A DNA stretch of 64,000 nt. It comes from Gammaproteobacteria bacterium (GTDB lineage Bacteria > Pseudomonadota > Gammaproteobacteria > Pseudomonadales > Pseudohongiellaceae). Positions within the stretch are counted from its first letter, which is position 1. Every line of letters starts with the position of its first letter. The DNA lies in NCBI GenBank assembly GCA_002730035.1, contig PBYU01000002.1, positions 1 to 64,000 on the forward strand, given 5' to 3'. Positions 43,138-52,126 of this stretch are shown in pieces. Below the pieces are notes generated by a model. That model worked only from the letters and a program-made list of their open reading frames with translations. It was not told where the DNA came from and made no database searches. The translations under genes and the position numbers were made by a program.

Positions 43138-45198
43138 CTAGTCTGCGGGAAGTTTGAAGGCGATCATTTCCGGACTGTGGTTCCGATCACCAATCGATAC
43201 TGTAAGGTATTGTTCGCCTTCATACAGATAACTGATCGGAGGACTGGTGGTGCCCGCTTCCAGCTCGGTCTCCCAGAGGATGTCACCATTAGTTTTGTCA
43301 TATGCCCGAAACATCGGACCGCCGCTATTGGTAGCGATAGTAACGGGCATATCGGGAGGTATTCTGCCTCCAGGACGTTGACCGGTTAAGCCCTCGCCAA
43401 TAAAGAGCAGGGTTTTAGTGAGCAGCGGCGTGGGTCTGCCTGGTGCGCCAAGCTGTCCCAGGTTCAGATGGGCGATGGCAGGGTTATCCCTGGGCCCATC
43501 GCCGTTAGGTACCATCCATACATGATCACCAGTATTCATATTGATCGCCGTGATACGGCCGTAAGGAGGTTTAAAGAGCGGCAATCCTTGCGGTCCGGCG
43601 ATCCAGCGCCGTGCTCCTTTGGTGTACGCCAGATTGGTTACCTCCGGATCACCGGGCAGAATATCGGCCACAAAGGGTGACGTAATCGAAGGAATGTAGA
43701 GGTAGCCGGTTTCCGGATCGAAAGCGGCACCCTGCACATCGGCCCCGCCCTGTGAGCCGGGTAACTGAATAGTGCCTTGTGTCCCATTTTCGGTTCTCAC
43801 CGAAGGAGGGGTGAACAATGGTCCTGTCACATAATTGTTAAAGATCTCCAACGCCTCAGCTCTCAGTTCCGGTGTAAAATCGATCAGGTTATCGACCGTG
43901 GCTCCCTGCCTGTCGAAAGGGGCCGGTTTACTTGGAAAGGGCTGCGTTGGTGATGTCACCTCTCCGGGGACATTCGATTGTGGAACTTCACGCTCCTCTA
44001 TTTCCCAGACCGGTTCACCGGTTTCTCGATCGAACACATAGGCAAAGGCTTGCTTGGTTATCTGGGTAAGTGCCTTTATCTCCCTTCCTTCGACTGTAAT
44101 GTCCATCAGGATGGGAGCGGCAGGTGGGTCATAATCCCACAGGCCGTGGTGCACCATTTGATAATGCCAGAGTCGTTCACCGCTTTCTGCATCGACTGCC
44201 ACGATGCTCTGGGAAAACAGATTGTCTCCAATGCGGTGACCGCCATACATGTCGTTGGTCGATGAGGTTATTGGCATATACACCATGCCGAGTTCTTCAT
44301 CGGCACTGAACAGAGACCAGACCGGTGCATGGCCGGTATAGGACCAGGAGCGATCCTGCCAGCTGTCGGTGCCGAATTGACCCTGTTGGGGTATCGTATT
44401 GTAGGTCCAGCGCAAGGCTCCGGTTCTGACGTCGAAGGCATGCACATCACCTCGAGAGGCTTCCTTATCATCGAAGGTGTCAGACATGGACTGCCCTATG
44501 ATAACCACGTCCCGCACCACCATCGGTACGCCGCCCCAGCGGAAGCGCTCGAATTCCGGCGGCATCAGCTGCAGATCTACAAGGCCATCCACCCCGAAGT
44601 CTGGATACATCTCGCCCGTTTGGGCATTAAGTGCGGTCAAATAGGTGCCACGCTGCACCAGGATGCGCTCCTCAAGTTCATCGCTCCAATAGGCCACGCC
44701 TCGAGTGGGGGCACCGGGAAGTCCTTCCACACCACCAACCGGCTCCTGTACCCAGATAGTCTCCCCAGTGCCCGGGTTATACGCTTCCACCAGGCCGACT
44801 CCATTGCTGATATAGGCGACACCATTGACAATGACCGGTGCCGCATTCCAGCCTGTGGCGAAACGTTGGTTGGGATTTAAATCGACGAAATACTGGTCCA
44901 GGGCCGGTCTGCGCCAGGCGATCTCCAGGTCGTTTACATTGCTGGCATCGATTTGATCCAGACCGGTGTACTTGGTGTTGCCAATCTCGGCACCAAAGGC
45001 CTGCCATTCTCCCCCCTGGGCGCCGGAACCGGCTGGGGCATATTCGGGTTCGGGGGCCACCGCAGTCTCAACGGGCGCTGCTGTTGGGGAAGGAGCTGAG
45101 TCCTGTTCCTGGCCACATCCAACTAGCAGGAGTGCTATACCGGCGGTGGATAGGGCTGCCAGATTGTGGGTAATTGTTGTTCTTGTATGCCTTGGCAT
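43138..45198 (-). CDS. PQQ-dependent dehydrogenase lipoprotein
   Basis: The protein has 686 residues from ATG 45198, which has GGAG nine bases upstream. A lipobox LLVGC near residue 28 indicates lipidation. The rest is an eight-bladed quinoprotein propeller with repeated W-x-x-x-G blades, e.g. GEWQAFGAEIGNTKYTGLDQI, ETIWVQEPVGG and DVHAFDVRTGALRWTY. No CxxCH haem motif is seen, so electrons must go to another carrier. It is similar to membrane-linked glucose/alcohol quinoproteins; the substrate is unknown. Two cupin genes follow on the strand. Confidence 0.88.
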   Translation of the reverse strand: MPRHTRTTITHNLAALSTAGIALLLVGCGQEQDSAPSPTAAPVETAVAPEPEYAPAGSGAQGGEWQAFGAEIGNTKYTGLDQIDASNVNDLEIAWRRPALDQYFVDLNPNQRFATGWNAAPVIVNGVAYISNGVGLVEAYNPGTGETIWVQEPVGGVEGLPGAPTRGVAYWSDELEERILVQRGTYLTALNAQTGEMYPDFGVDGLVDLQLMPPEFERFRWGGVPMVVRDVVIIGQSMSDTFDDKEASRGDVHAFDVRTGALRWTYNTIPQQGQFGTDSWQDRSWSYTGHAPVWSLFSADEELGMVYMPITSSTNDMYGGHRIGDNLFSQSIVAVDAESGERLWHYQMVHHGLWDYDPPAAPILMDITVEGREIKALTQITKQAFAYVFDRETGEPVWEIEEREVPQSNVPGEVTSPTQPFPSKPAPFDRQGATVDNLIDFTPELRAEALEIFNNYVTGPLFTPPSVRTENGTQGTIQLPGSQGGADVQGAAFDPETGYLYIPSITSPFVADILPGDPEVTNLAYTKGARRWIAGPQGLPLFKPPYGRITAINMNTGDHVWMVPNGDGPRDNPAIAHLNLGQLGAPGRPTPLLTKTLLFIGEGLTGQRPGGRIPPDMPVTIATNSGGPMFRAYDKTNGDILWETELEAGTTSPPISYLYEGEQYLTVSIGDRNHSPEMIAFKLPAD

Positions 45199-45397
45199 GA
45201 GTAAAACTCCGAAATTCACTGAGAGCCTGATTCTAACCAATATTGAACGGCTTAAAAACGCAATTCAACAGGATTTCATCACTTCAGTATGTTGAAAGTT
45301 GGTCCGGATGGGCATAGTCTCTGGGCTAGAACCTGCGCCCGGTCCGGGGATATGAGGGCGCAATATCGAGCGCCCAATACGACACAGAGGTGTGCAC

Positions 45398-46363
45398 ATG
45401 AAAATTGTTGGATTCCTATGCCGCGTAGTCGCGGCGAGTTTGCTCATCACCTGGTTGATGCTGCACAGCGCCGTAGCGCAACAGGGTTTCAATTTGCCGG
45501 ACGATGTCACAGAACGAACTGTAGACATCTATAGCGAGGGAACCCGGCTGACTGCCCATATATTCACGCCGAAGTCGGCCGACCGTAATGACTCGTTACC
45601 AGTCATTATCATGGCCCAGGGCTGGGGTGGCGCTCAAACCAGCCTGTTCCGTGACGCCGCCGAGTTTGCCCAGGCGGGTTTCTATGTGACCACATTTGAT
45701 TTCCGTGGCTGGGGTGAAAGCGATTCCCGGGTCGTCCTGACACAAGCCATGCCCAGCAACACATCGCTGAAGTTCACCGCCGAAGTGCAGGCGATTCGCG
45801 AAGTCATGGACCCGCTGGATATGGGCATGGACTGGTTAAACGTGCTGCACTGGATTCACGGGGAACGGCAGGTGGATACGGACAATATAGGCATCTGGGG
45901 GTCGAGCATGGCGGGCGGATTCGCTATCTATGCCGCCGCCAATGACTTGCGCGTGAAGGCGGTGCATAGCCAGGTCACCGGTACCCTGAATGGCCGCGAT
46001 ATGGGGCGTACCACGGTCGCTTTCGAGGAGTCCACCAGGCGCGCGCGTGGCGAACTGACTTACCCGGAACCCCGGGTGGACTGGAACGGACTGTCGGGCT
46101 ATCCGATATTCGCCCGCTTTCCAGCCTATGTACCCGCCGACATGCTCGATGCAAATGACTCCGTTGCCCTGCAGATTGTACTGGCTGAGAAAGAGGAATA
46201 TGGCACTAACCCGGGAGCAATGGCTCTATACGAGTCCCACAATGGGCCAAAGAATCTGCAGATAATCCCGGAAATAGGACACTACGGCATTTACACTACG
46301 GCCCGAAGCCACGCTCATGGATTGGCAGAAGCCTGGTTTAATAGGCATCTGAAGCGTCCCTAA
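45398..46363 (+). CDS. secreted alpha/beta hydrolase (dienelactone hydrolase/peptidase S9-like)
   Basis: The 321-residue protein has a signal peptide (cut near AVAQQ). Elements include IIMAQGWGGAQTSLF, the nucleophile elbow GSSMAGGF, and a C-terminal histidine in IPEIGHYGIY. The chosen ATG 45398 follows GAGG. It is divergent from the PQQ dehydrogenase. The family acts on esters or small peptides; the substrate is not determined. Confidence 0.8.
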   Translation: MKIVGFLCRVVAASLLITWLMLHSAVAQQGFNLPDDVTERTVDIYSEGTRLTAHIFTPKSADRNDSLPVIIMAQGWGGAQTSLFRDAAEFAQAGFYVTTFDFRGWGESDSRVVLTQAMPSNTSLKFTAEVQAIREVMDPLDMGMDWLNVLHWIHGERQVDTDNIGIWGSSMAGGFAIYAAANDLRVKAVHSQVTGTLNGRDMGRTTVAFEESTRRARGELTYPEPRVDWNGLSGYPIFARFPAYVPADMLDANDSVALQIVLAEKEEYGTNPGAMALYESHNGPKNLQIIPEIGHYGIYTTARSHAHGLAEAWFNRHLKRP

Positions 46364-46419
46364 GCAAACGATGTAAAAAACACAAAGAGATAACAAAGGA
46401 CTAAAACGCAAATAAAAGA

Positions 46420-46461
46420 GGGACCGCTACTGGCCGGTAAGTAGTTACCAGTAGCGGTCCC
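46420..46461. repeat. perfect 14-bp inverted repeat hairpin
   Basis: GGGACCGCTACTGG (46420-46433) and CCAGTAGCGGTCCC (46448-46461) flank 14 bases, which contain a second GGTAA/TTACC pair. It sits in the 255-base gap between the hydrolase and the 202-residue hypothetical gene. There is no T run, so it is more likely a palindromic repeat or bidirectional attenuator than a simple terminator. Confidence 0.8.
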
Positions 46462-46618
46462 AGTCGCGCAGAAACAGGTCTTTCAGGAAGGACTCTTAAA
46501 CCAGAGACAAATAAAGAGCAAACACCGCCATTAGGATGAGTGGATATTGCCTTTTCCTGGATCTTGTTCTTGCTTCTATGTAATCACTCTCGGTCATGGG
46601 GAAGCAGGCTAACCAACA

Positions 46619-47227
46619 ATGAAAGTATTTGATATGCGTCCATCATTCCATGGATATTCATCCAGTAGTATTGTGAAGTGGTATTACGAGCGTGCCTGGA
46701 ACACCATGAACGGTGTCAAGCGGGCTATCGTGGCGAAAGCAGTGGATCTGTATACATTGGAGATTTCCGACGATCACCGCACCATCAAGTTCAATATTCC
46801 CGGCAATCCAGAAGATTCTGATGAATTTCTGGCGTGTAATAAGAAAAATATAAAAGTAATCGACGATTTCTTTGCCGATAACTCGGTACGCTCCAAACAT
46901 TTCCGGGACAACCTGGAAACCTTTATCGCCCGTGCCATCGATGAGATCTTCGAAACCAGTATCTGCGAGATACTCAAGCAAAAACTCTTTCCAGATGAGC
47001 TGATTCCCCACACCCAGGATCAGTTGGATGAGTTACTGGCGGAAACCAATTCCAGCTACACCGATGCGGTGAACGAGTGTGTGCGAGTGTTTCGCAATGG
47101 CCTGACCGACGACAGTGAGGAAGAATTGGAAATCCTGGAAAGCAAACTGCTTTCGGTGCGGGAAATGCTGGATAAGAATGTGGGTGCCATCGAGCACGAA
47201 CTGGAACGGCGCAAAGCGGACAAATAA
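46619..47227 (+). CDS. hypothetical protein, 202 residues
   Basis: I do not recognise this protein. It has no signal peptide or membrane segment. The N terminus MKVFDMRPSFHGYSSSSIVKWYYE is followed by mixed strands and then long charged helices (about 75-200) likely to form a coiled coil, ending EHELERRKADK. It is 21 bases before the Tat-exported DapA-fold gene and probably in the same transcript, which is the only clue to function. Confidence 0.7.
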   Translation: MKVFDMRPSFHGYSSSSIVKWYYERAWNTMNGVKRAIVAKAVDLYTLEISDDHRTIKFNIPGNPEDSDEFLACNKKNIKVIDDFFADNSVRSKHFRDNLETFIARAIDEIFETSICEILKQKLFPDELIPHTQDQLDELLAETNSSYTDAVNECVRVFRNGLTDDSEEELEILESKLLSVREMLDKNVGAIEHELERRKADK

Positions 47228-47248
47228 TCTTCAGAAGAGGAAACAGCA

Positions 47249-48235
47249 ATGCCATTTAATCCCTACCTGACACGTCGACAATGCCTGGCGGCGCTGGGAA
47301 CCACTGCCGTAATGCCTTATTCGAACTTGTTTGCTGCCGCGGAAAATAAGATGCGGGGGGCATTGATGATCCTCAGTACTCCGTATACCAATTCGGATGA
47401 GGTGGATTACGAGGATTTGGCGAAAGAGGTGGCGTTTTGTGATCGCTGCGGCGTACAGGGTTTGGTGTGGCCACAAAATTCCAGCGAACAGCTGTATATG
47501 AGCAAGGCCGAACGCATCCGTGGTTTCGAAGTGCTTGCGGAAAACAACAGCACTACGGACATGGCGCTGGTGCTGGGTGTACAGGCGGACGACACCGCTG
47601 GCATGCTGGAGTACGCGCGAATTGCAGAGTCGCTGAATCCCGATGGCATGATAGCCATACCGCCAACGTCAGCGGATTCCCTCGAGGATATTTATGCCTA
47701 TTATGCGGCTCTCTGTGAAGTCACCGATAAGCCTATTTTCGTGCAAACCAGCGGCGGGCCAAATATCGAGCTGACCATCGACTTTCTGGTTAAGTTGGCC
47801 ACGGATTTGCCACAGTGTGGCTACATAAAGGAAGAATACGGCAGGGTGCACGAACGCATGCTGGCACTGCAAAAATATCAGCCCGACCCCATAAGAAGTG
47901 TGTTCGGTGCCACCCTCGGCAGAGGCTGGCTCTATGAAATGCGCATTGGTACCGACGGTGTGATGACAGGCGGCGCGATGTACGGCGATGTTTATGCCAA
48001 GCTTTGGGAGCTGCGCCAGGCCGGTCATGAGGACGAACTTAGAGATTGCTACAGCAAACTGTTGCTCATTCAGAACCTCGATAATCTGATTCCTGGTGTA
48101 CGGCTGTACGTCATGAAGAAGCGGGGCGTCTTCAAGACCACTATGTCGCGGCGCAGCGATTACAGCTTTTCACCTCAGCAGATCGAAGAGATCGAGTATC
48201 GATTCGAGGCATTGCAGCCCTACCTGGTAAGCTGA
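47249..48235 (+). CDS. Tat-signal dihydrodipicolinate synthase-fold protein
   Basis: The 328-residue DapA/N-acetylneuraminate lyase-fold protein begins with a twin-arginine-like leader (TRRQCLAALGTTAVMPYSNLFAAA), unusual for this normally cytoplasmic family. The Schiff-base lysine is at GYIKEEYG (Lys194), but the usual catalytic tyrosine position of ILYNVPSR reads FVQTSGGP, with Gln166. Aldolase activity may be altered. A BKACE-type enzyme and nitrile hydratase follow, so a role in a carboxylate/nitrile catabolic route is possible. Confidence 0.82.
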   Translation: MPFNPYLTRRQCLAALGTTAVMPYSNLFAAAENKMRGALMILSTPYTNSDEVDYEDLAKEVAFCDRCGVQGLVWPQNSSEQLYMSKAERIRGFEVLAENNSTTDMALVLGVQADDTAGMLEYARIAESLNPDGMIAIPPTSADSLEDIYAYYAALCEVTDKPIFVQTSGGPNIELTIDFLVKLATDLPQCGYIKEEYGRVHERMLALQKYQPDPIRSVFGATLGRGWLYEMRIGTDGVMTGGAMYGDVYAKLWELRQAGHEDELRDCYSKLLLIQNLDNLIPGVRLYVMKKRGVFKTTMSRRSDYSFSPQQIEEIEYRFEALQPYLVS

Positions 48236-48291
48236 GGATTCGATTTCGATCCTTCTGCGCGGTGCTGCTGTCCGCAAACTTGATGGGCTGT

Positions 48292-49119
48292 CTAATAATG
48301 ACTATCCATTAGCGCTCTCGCCTGGTCTGCCGAGGCGGGCTCTCTACCGATTAACGCTGCCGCATGCTGAACGACTTGCACAAGATTCGCATTGTTCGGC
48401 GCCATAGAGCCATCGGTTAGACTCAGATTATTCTCAAATCCTACCCTGCAATGGCCGCCTCTCGATGCGGCTCTGCTCATGCACTGCGATTCCGTTTTGC
48501 CAAATGCACATAGCCACCAGATGTCATTGCTGCCGATTGCGTCTAACAGTGGATCCAGATCTTCCGGAATAGATTCTTGATTCTCGGAATAACGCCCTAA
48601 CACCAACATTATGGTGTGAATATTCCCCGGGATCATTCCGCGTTGTTGCATCTCACTGAATCGATGGATGTCCTGCAGATCGTAAAGTATGTACTGTGGA
48701 ACAATGCGTTCACGATACAGCCATTCGAAAAACTGTGCGGCCATCGGCTCGTCTTTTTCGGTGGGACAGAGTTCCCTAATGGCCAGTGAAACCGCTTCAG
48801 GTTTGACCTTCCTGACAGATGCAATCTGCTCCCGCGGTTGGTAGACTCCCACTGCCTCGGTGGTAATCTGGATGATCATATCCTGGCCAACGCTTTCGCG
48901 AACGGCACCGATGGCTTGAAGGTAGAGGTCCGGATCGAGGCTATGCTTGCCTTGCTTGTTACGCACATGCAGGTGAATCATGCAGGCACCGGCTTCCCGG
49001 CAACTCGCCGCCGTGTCTGCCAGTTCCTGAGGAGTTAGGGGCAAGGCGGGGTGATCATGTTTGGTCTTGCGGGCACCGTTTGGTGCCACCGCGATCATTA
49101 GAGGAGCATCAGTCGACAA
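48292..49119 (-). CDS. BKACE-family (3-keto-5-aminohexanoate cleavage enzyme-like) protein
   Basis: The 275-residue TIM-barrel protein of the DUF849/BKACE family has metal and active-site motifs IHLHVRNKQGKHSLD near residue 46, IIQITTEAVG, and GGHCRVGFENNL near 226. Members cleave beta-keto acids with acetyl-CoA to give an acyl-CoA and acetoacetate; the specific keto acid differs by subfamily. It is convergent with the DapA-fold gene and divergent from nitrile hydratase. Confidence 0.88.
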   Translation of the reverse strand: MSTDAPLMIAVAPNGARKTKHDHPALPLTPQELADTAASCREAGACMIHLHVRNKQGKHSLDPDLYLQAIGAVRESVGQDMIIQITTEAVGVYQPREQIASVRKVKPEAVSLAIRELCPTEKDEPMAAQFFEWLYRERIVPQYILYDLQDIHRFSEMQQRGMIPGNIHTIMLVLGRYSENQESIPEDLDPLLDAIGSNDIWWLCAFGKTESQCMSRAASRGGHCRVGFENNLSLTDGSMAPNNANLVQVVQHAAALIGREPASADQARALMDSHY

Positions 49120-49293
49120 TTCGATTTCCGGGTCAATATCATGTTAAAAAGATTCAGCAATAGGCGCTGAGCGAGTCAGGCCGTAATGTTACGTTTCCAC
49201 TCTTGATTCCTCAACGCCTAAGTCATAGACACTCGCATAACGCCGCCAAATCATCGGCTGCGCCACCAATCCAATAATGCTAGGCTTATCTGC

Positions 49294-49917
49294 ATGTCAC
49301 ACGACCATGCTCATACCGAGCCCCCTTCGGATATAGAACTCCGCGTCAAGGCGCTGGAAAGCCTGCTGGTCGAAAAAGGTCTGGTGAATCCCGATGCCCT
49401 GAATACCATCATCGATACTTATGAAAACAAGGTAGGACCGCGCAACGGTGCCCATGTGGTTGCTAAAGCCTGGACCGATGCTGTTTTCAAGTCAGCCCTG
49501 ATGGAAGATGCCAGTGAGGCTGTGGCAAGCCTCGGTTATGTTGGCCGCCAGGGAGAGCATCTGAATGTAGTCGAGAACACGCCGGAAATTCACAACCTGG
49601 TAGTGTGCACTTTGTGTTCCTGCTATCCATGGACGGTGCTTGGTTTGCCCCCGGTCTGGTATAAATCTGCTCCTTATCGATCCCGAGTCGTGAGTGATCC
49701 TCGTGGCGTGCTGGAAGAATTTGGAACGACGCTGTCTGACACAGTAAAAATAAGAGTCTGGGATTCCACTTCTGAGATGCGCTACCTGGTGCTGCCGATG
49801 CGACCCGCTGGAACCGAGCGCTTCAGCGAGGAACAGCTGCAGGATCTGGTTACACGCAATTCGATGATTGGCGTTGAACAAGTCCGGCTACCGGGCGTAG
49901 AGGACGAGAGCAACTGA
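49294..49917 (+). CDS. nthA: nitrile hydratase alpha subunit, cobalt type
   Basis: The 207-residue subunit has the metal-binding motif VCTLCSC (Cys105, Cys108, Cys110). Thr between the first two Cys marks the cobalt type; iron enzymes have Ser. The downstream segment [27 protein letters not shown] is typical. It hydrates nitriles to amides in the cytoplasm. Its stop overlaps the beta-subunit start by one base. Confidence 0.95.
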   Translation: MSHDHAHTEPPSDIELRVKALESLLVEKGLVNPDALNTIIDTYENKVGPRNGAHVVAKAWTDAVFKSALMEDASEAVASLGYVGRQGEHLNVVENTPEIHNLVVCTLCSCYPWTVLGLPPVWYKSAPYRSRVVSDPRGVLEEFGTTLSDTVKIRVWDSTSEMRYLVLPMRPAGTERFSEEQLQDLVTRNSMIGVEQVRLPGVEDESN

Positions 49918-50615
49918 TGTACGGAGCGCACGATCTTGGTGGTAAGCATGGACTCGGACCGGTAAACCCGGAACCAGAGAATCAGGAACCGGTGTTCCAT
50001 ACTGAATGGGAACGCAGAGCCTTTGCATTGACGATGGCCGTAGGCATGCTGGGAAAATGGAACATCGACGAGTCCCGCTATGCGCGAGAGCGTCAGCATC
50101 CTGTCGACTATCTGAGCCACTCGTATTATGAGAACTGGTTAGCCGGCGTAACGGAGCTGCTGCTGGAAAAAGGACTGATTAGTGAAAAGGAATTGGCGGC
50201 TGTAATGGAGTCACAAATCGGGGAGAAAGAGCAGCAAGTTGTAGAGGTCGCTGCTGACAAGGAGTCACTGCGGGTCCCTACGCCTGCACAAGTGCAGAAA
50301 ATCCTCACGGTCGGTGGGCACACCTTATTGGAATCAGACACAACTCCGACCTTCACCCCCGGTGACCGGGTCAGAGTCCGCAAAAACCATACCGCAGGTC
50401 ACAGCAGAGCTCCGGCTTATGTGCAGGGATCGATCGGCACGGTAGTGCGGAGCCATGGTTGTCATGTGTTTCCAGACACTCATGCCCAGCAACGGTCGGG
50501 CGGCGAACACCTCTACTCGGTATGCTTCGAAGCCGAGTCGCTGTGGGGGTCGAAAGCGGGCAATACCGAAGTTCTGATCGATCTGTGGGAACCTTACCTG
50601 GAATCCATTCACTAG
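49917..50615 (+). CDS. nthB: nitrile hydratase beta subunit
   Basis: The 232-residue subunit starts [16 protein letters not shown], a family signature, and ends with an SH3-like domain (FTPGDRVRVRKNHTAGHSRAPAYVQG, then YSVCFEAESLWG). It pairs with NthA to form the active site. The activator gene follows after two bases. Confidence 0.95.
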   Translation: MYGAHDLGGKHGLGPVNPEPENQEPVFHTEWERRAFALTMAVGMLGKWNIDESRYARERQHPVDYLSHSYYENWLAGVTELLLEKGLISEKELAAVMESQIGEKEQQVVEVAADKESLRVPTPAQVQKILTVGGHTLLESDTTPTFTPGDRVRVRKNHTAGHSRAPAYVQGSIGTVVRSHGCHVFPDTHAQQRSGGEHLYSVCFEAESLWGSKAGNTEVLIDLWEPYLESIH

Positions 50616-50617
50616 CC

Positions 50618-50965
50618 ATGCAGCGCTTTCCCCTACAACCTGCTGACGATGATGGGCCAGTGTTTAACGCGCCATGGGAAGCCCAGGCCTTCTCCCTGGT
50701 GATTGCCTTGTATGAGAAGGGTTTGTTCAGCTGGGATGAATGGGCGTCACAACTGGGCGAGCAGATCGCCATCGCCCAGGCGGAGGGCGATCCCGATCTA
50801 GGTAATACCTATTACCAGCACTGGATGCGGGCGCTGGAAAAACTCGTGGCAAGCAAGGGGCTGTCAAGTGCTGAGGAAATTGGAGAGAAAGCAAGGCAAT
50901 GGCATCAGGCCTACCTGAATACTCCCCATGGCATGCCGGTGAAAATTTTGTCGGCTGACGATTAA
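50618..50965 (+). CDS. nitrile hydratase accessory/activator protein
   Basis: The 115-residue protein is similar to the beta-subunit N terminus (NAPWEAQAFSLVIALYEKGLFSWDEWA, then YYQHWMRALEKLV). Small proteins in this position, such as the p14K/NhlE type, deliver cobalt and mature the alpha subunit. The ATG at 50618, two bases after the beta-subunit stop, is chosen over an upstream in-frame GTG. Confidence 0.9.
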   Translation: MQRFPLQPADDDGPVFNAPWEAQAFSLVIALYEKGLFSWDEWASQLGEQIAIAQAEGDPDLGNTYYQHWMRALEKLVASKGLSSAEEIGEKARQWHQAYLNTPHGMPVKILSADD

Positions 50966-50997
50966 CTGTAACGATTATTCATAATTCTTCCCCCTGC

Positions 50998-51825
50998 TTA
51001 CTGCTGAGAGGGATACCAGTTTCCTCGTCGGTATTCGATGCCGCTTCCTTCGAGTTCCGCCTCGAATAGATCCAGACTCTCTGCAACCGTGATGCCGCCG
51101 GGTAACTCCGGGCCGCCAAAGTCGGGGTTTGCTAATCGGCGGGCCCAGCCCTGATCATAGTGATAAGTGTAAACGAAATCCGGGTCTAACAGCTTGGTAC
51201 ACTCGGCCGCCGCCGCCGGAGTCATTCGGCCACGGGGGATATTCATGGGCATAAATGCCACATCGATGTCTGCGAGCGCTTTAACCTCAGTCACACACTC
51301 GGTGACTCCAGCAAAAAACAGCCGCTTGTCTCCCAGTGTTATTACGTAGCCATTAGCGTCACCCTTGGGGTGTTCGGGTGCGCCGGGAATGATATCGTAG
51401 GCGGCAACAGCTTCAATTGTGACACCTGACACCTTTATCATGTCACCGTTTTCCATGACGAGCCCATCTGCTACTTGCTGCAAACCATTCGGCGCGATTA
51501 CTACGCTGGTGTTGGGAAGGCTGAGCTGAGCAATAGCTTCCGAATCCAGGTGATGAGCGGGGCTATCGGTGACCAGGATCAGCTGTGCAGATTTGGCATT
51601 TGCCAGCCCTGCGATTCCCCAGGGATCAACCTGAATAACCAGATCGTCGTGTTCCAGCTGTACGCTCGAATGAACCAGTGGCGTAATCACAATCTCGCCC
51701 TGGTCGGCAGGAACGCTATCGGCAAAGACTGGAGATGTCAGTAGCAGGGATAGGGCGACGCAAACCCGACTGTTGTGGCGGGCAGTTCGCCAGGCCTTAT
51801 AGCAGACAGAGGGGAAATAGCACAT
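50998..51825 (-). CDS. secreted metallo-beta-lactamase-fold protein with a degenerate metal motif
   Basis: The 275-residue protein has a signal peptide (cut near VFADS). The fold and order of elements resemble UlaG-type MBL hydrolases: QVDPWG, a metal-motif region, GDANGYVITLGDKRLFFAGVTE, and a C-terminal YTYHYDQGW. The canonical HxHxDH motif is replaced by TDSPAHHLD, so the first metal site is incomplete. Catalysis may use one metal or be lost. It lies on the opposite strand to the nitrile hydratase genes. Confidence 0.78.
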   Translation of the reverse strand: MCYFPSVCYKAWRTARHNSRVCVALSLLLTSPVFADSVPADQGEIVITPLVHSSVQLEHDDLVIQVDPWGIAGLANAKSAQLILVTDSPAHHLDSEAIAQLSLPNTSVVIAPNGLQQVADGLVMENGDMIKVSGVTIEAVAAYDIIPGAPEHPKGDANGYVITLGDKRLFFAGVTECVTEVKALADIDVAFMPMNIPRGRMTPAAAAECTKLLDPDFVYTYHYDQGWARRLANPDFGGPELPGGITVAESLDLFEAELEGSGIEYRRGNWYPSQQ

Positions 51826-52126
51826 GGTGTTCTTCTTATTTCTGGATGTTGGAATTAGTGAGCGTCTCAGTATAAGCCGTGGCTTTTCCGCTTGGGAATA
51901 GGCGTTGAAGATTTATTCGAAACAAAGCTGGCAGGCTCCGGCGTCTGGCAGCTCTAAATGGGCAGGATTGATCTGTTTTGATCCAGACCCGAATGAACTC
52001 GGATTTGATCCTGTCCCGGGAATGGGATTGCCCGTCTCGATTGGGCTTGCACGGGGCATCCAGAGGCAGATATAGTGGGGGATTGGCAACCATAAATGAA
52101 CTTTGCAGCGAATGAGGAGCTACCCC
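51826..52126. other. 301-base intergenic region between divergent genes
   Basis: No gene is supported here. It separates the MBL-fold gene from the molybdenum hydroxylase operon and holds GATTGATCTG-GATCCAGACCC-like and CCTGTCCCGGG elements that weakly echo the GGGACAG repeats. A Shine-Dalgarno GAGGAG lies just before the ATG at 52127. Confidence 0.5.

Noticed and set aside
42606-43157. 183-residue plus-strand frame opposite the second cupin
   Set aside because: The minus-strand cupin has a signal peptide, cupin motifs and a paralogue next to it.
44329-44880. 183-residue plus-strand frame inside the PQQ dehydrogenase
   Set aside because: It is the antisense of a clear quinoprotein propeller.
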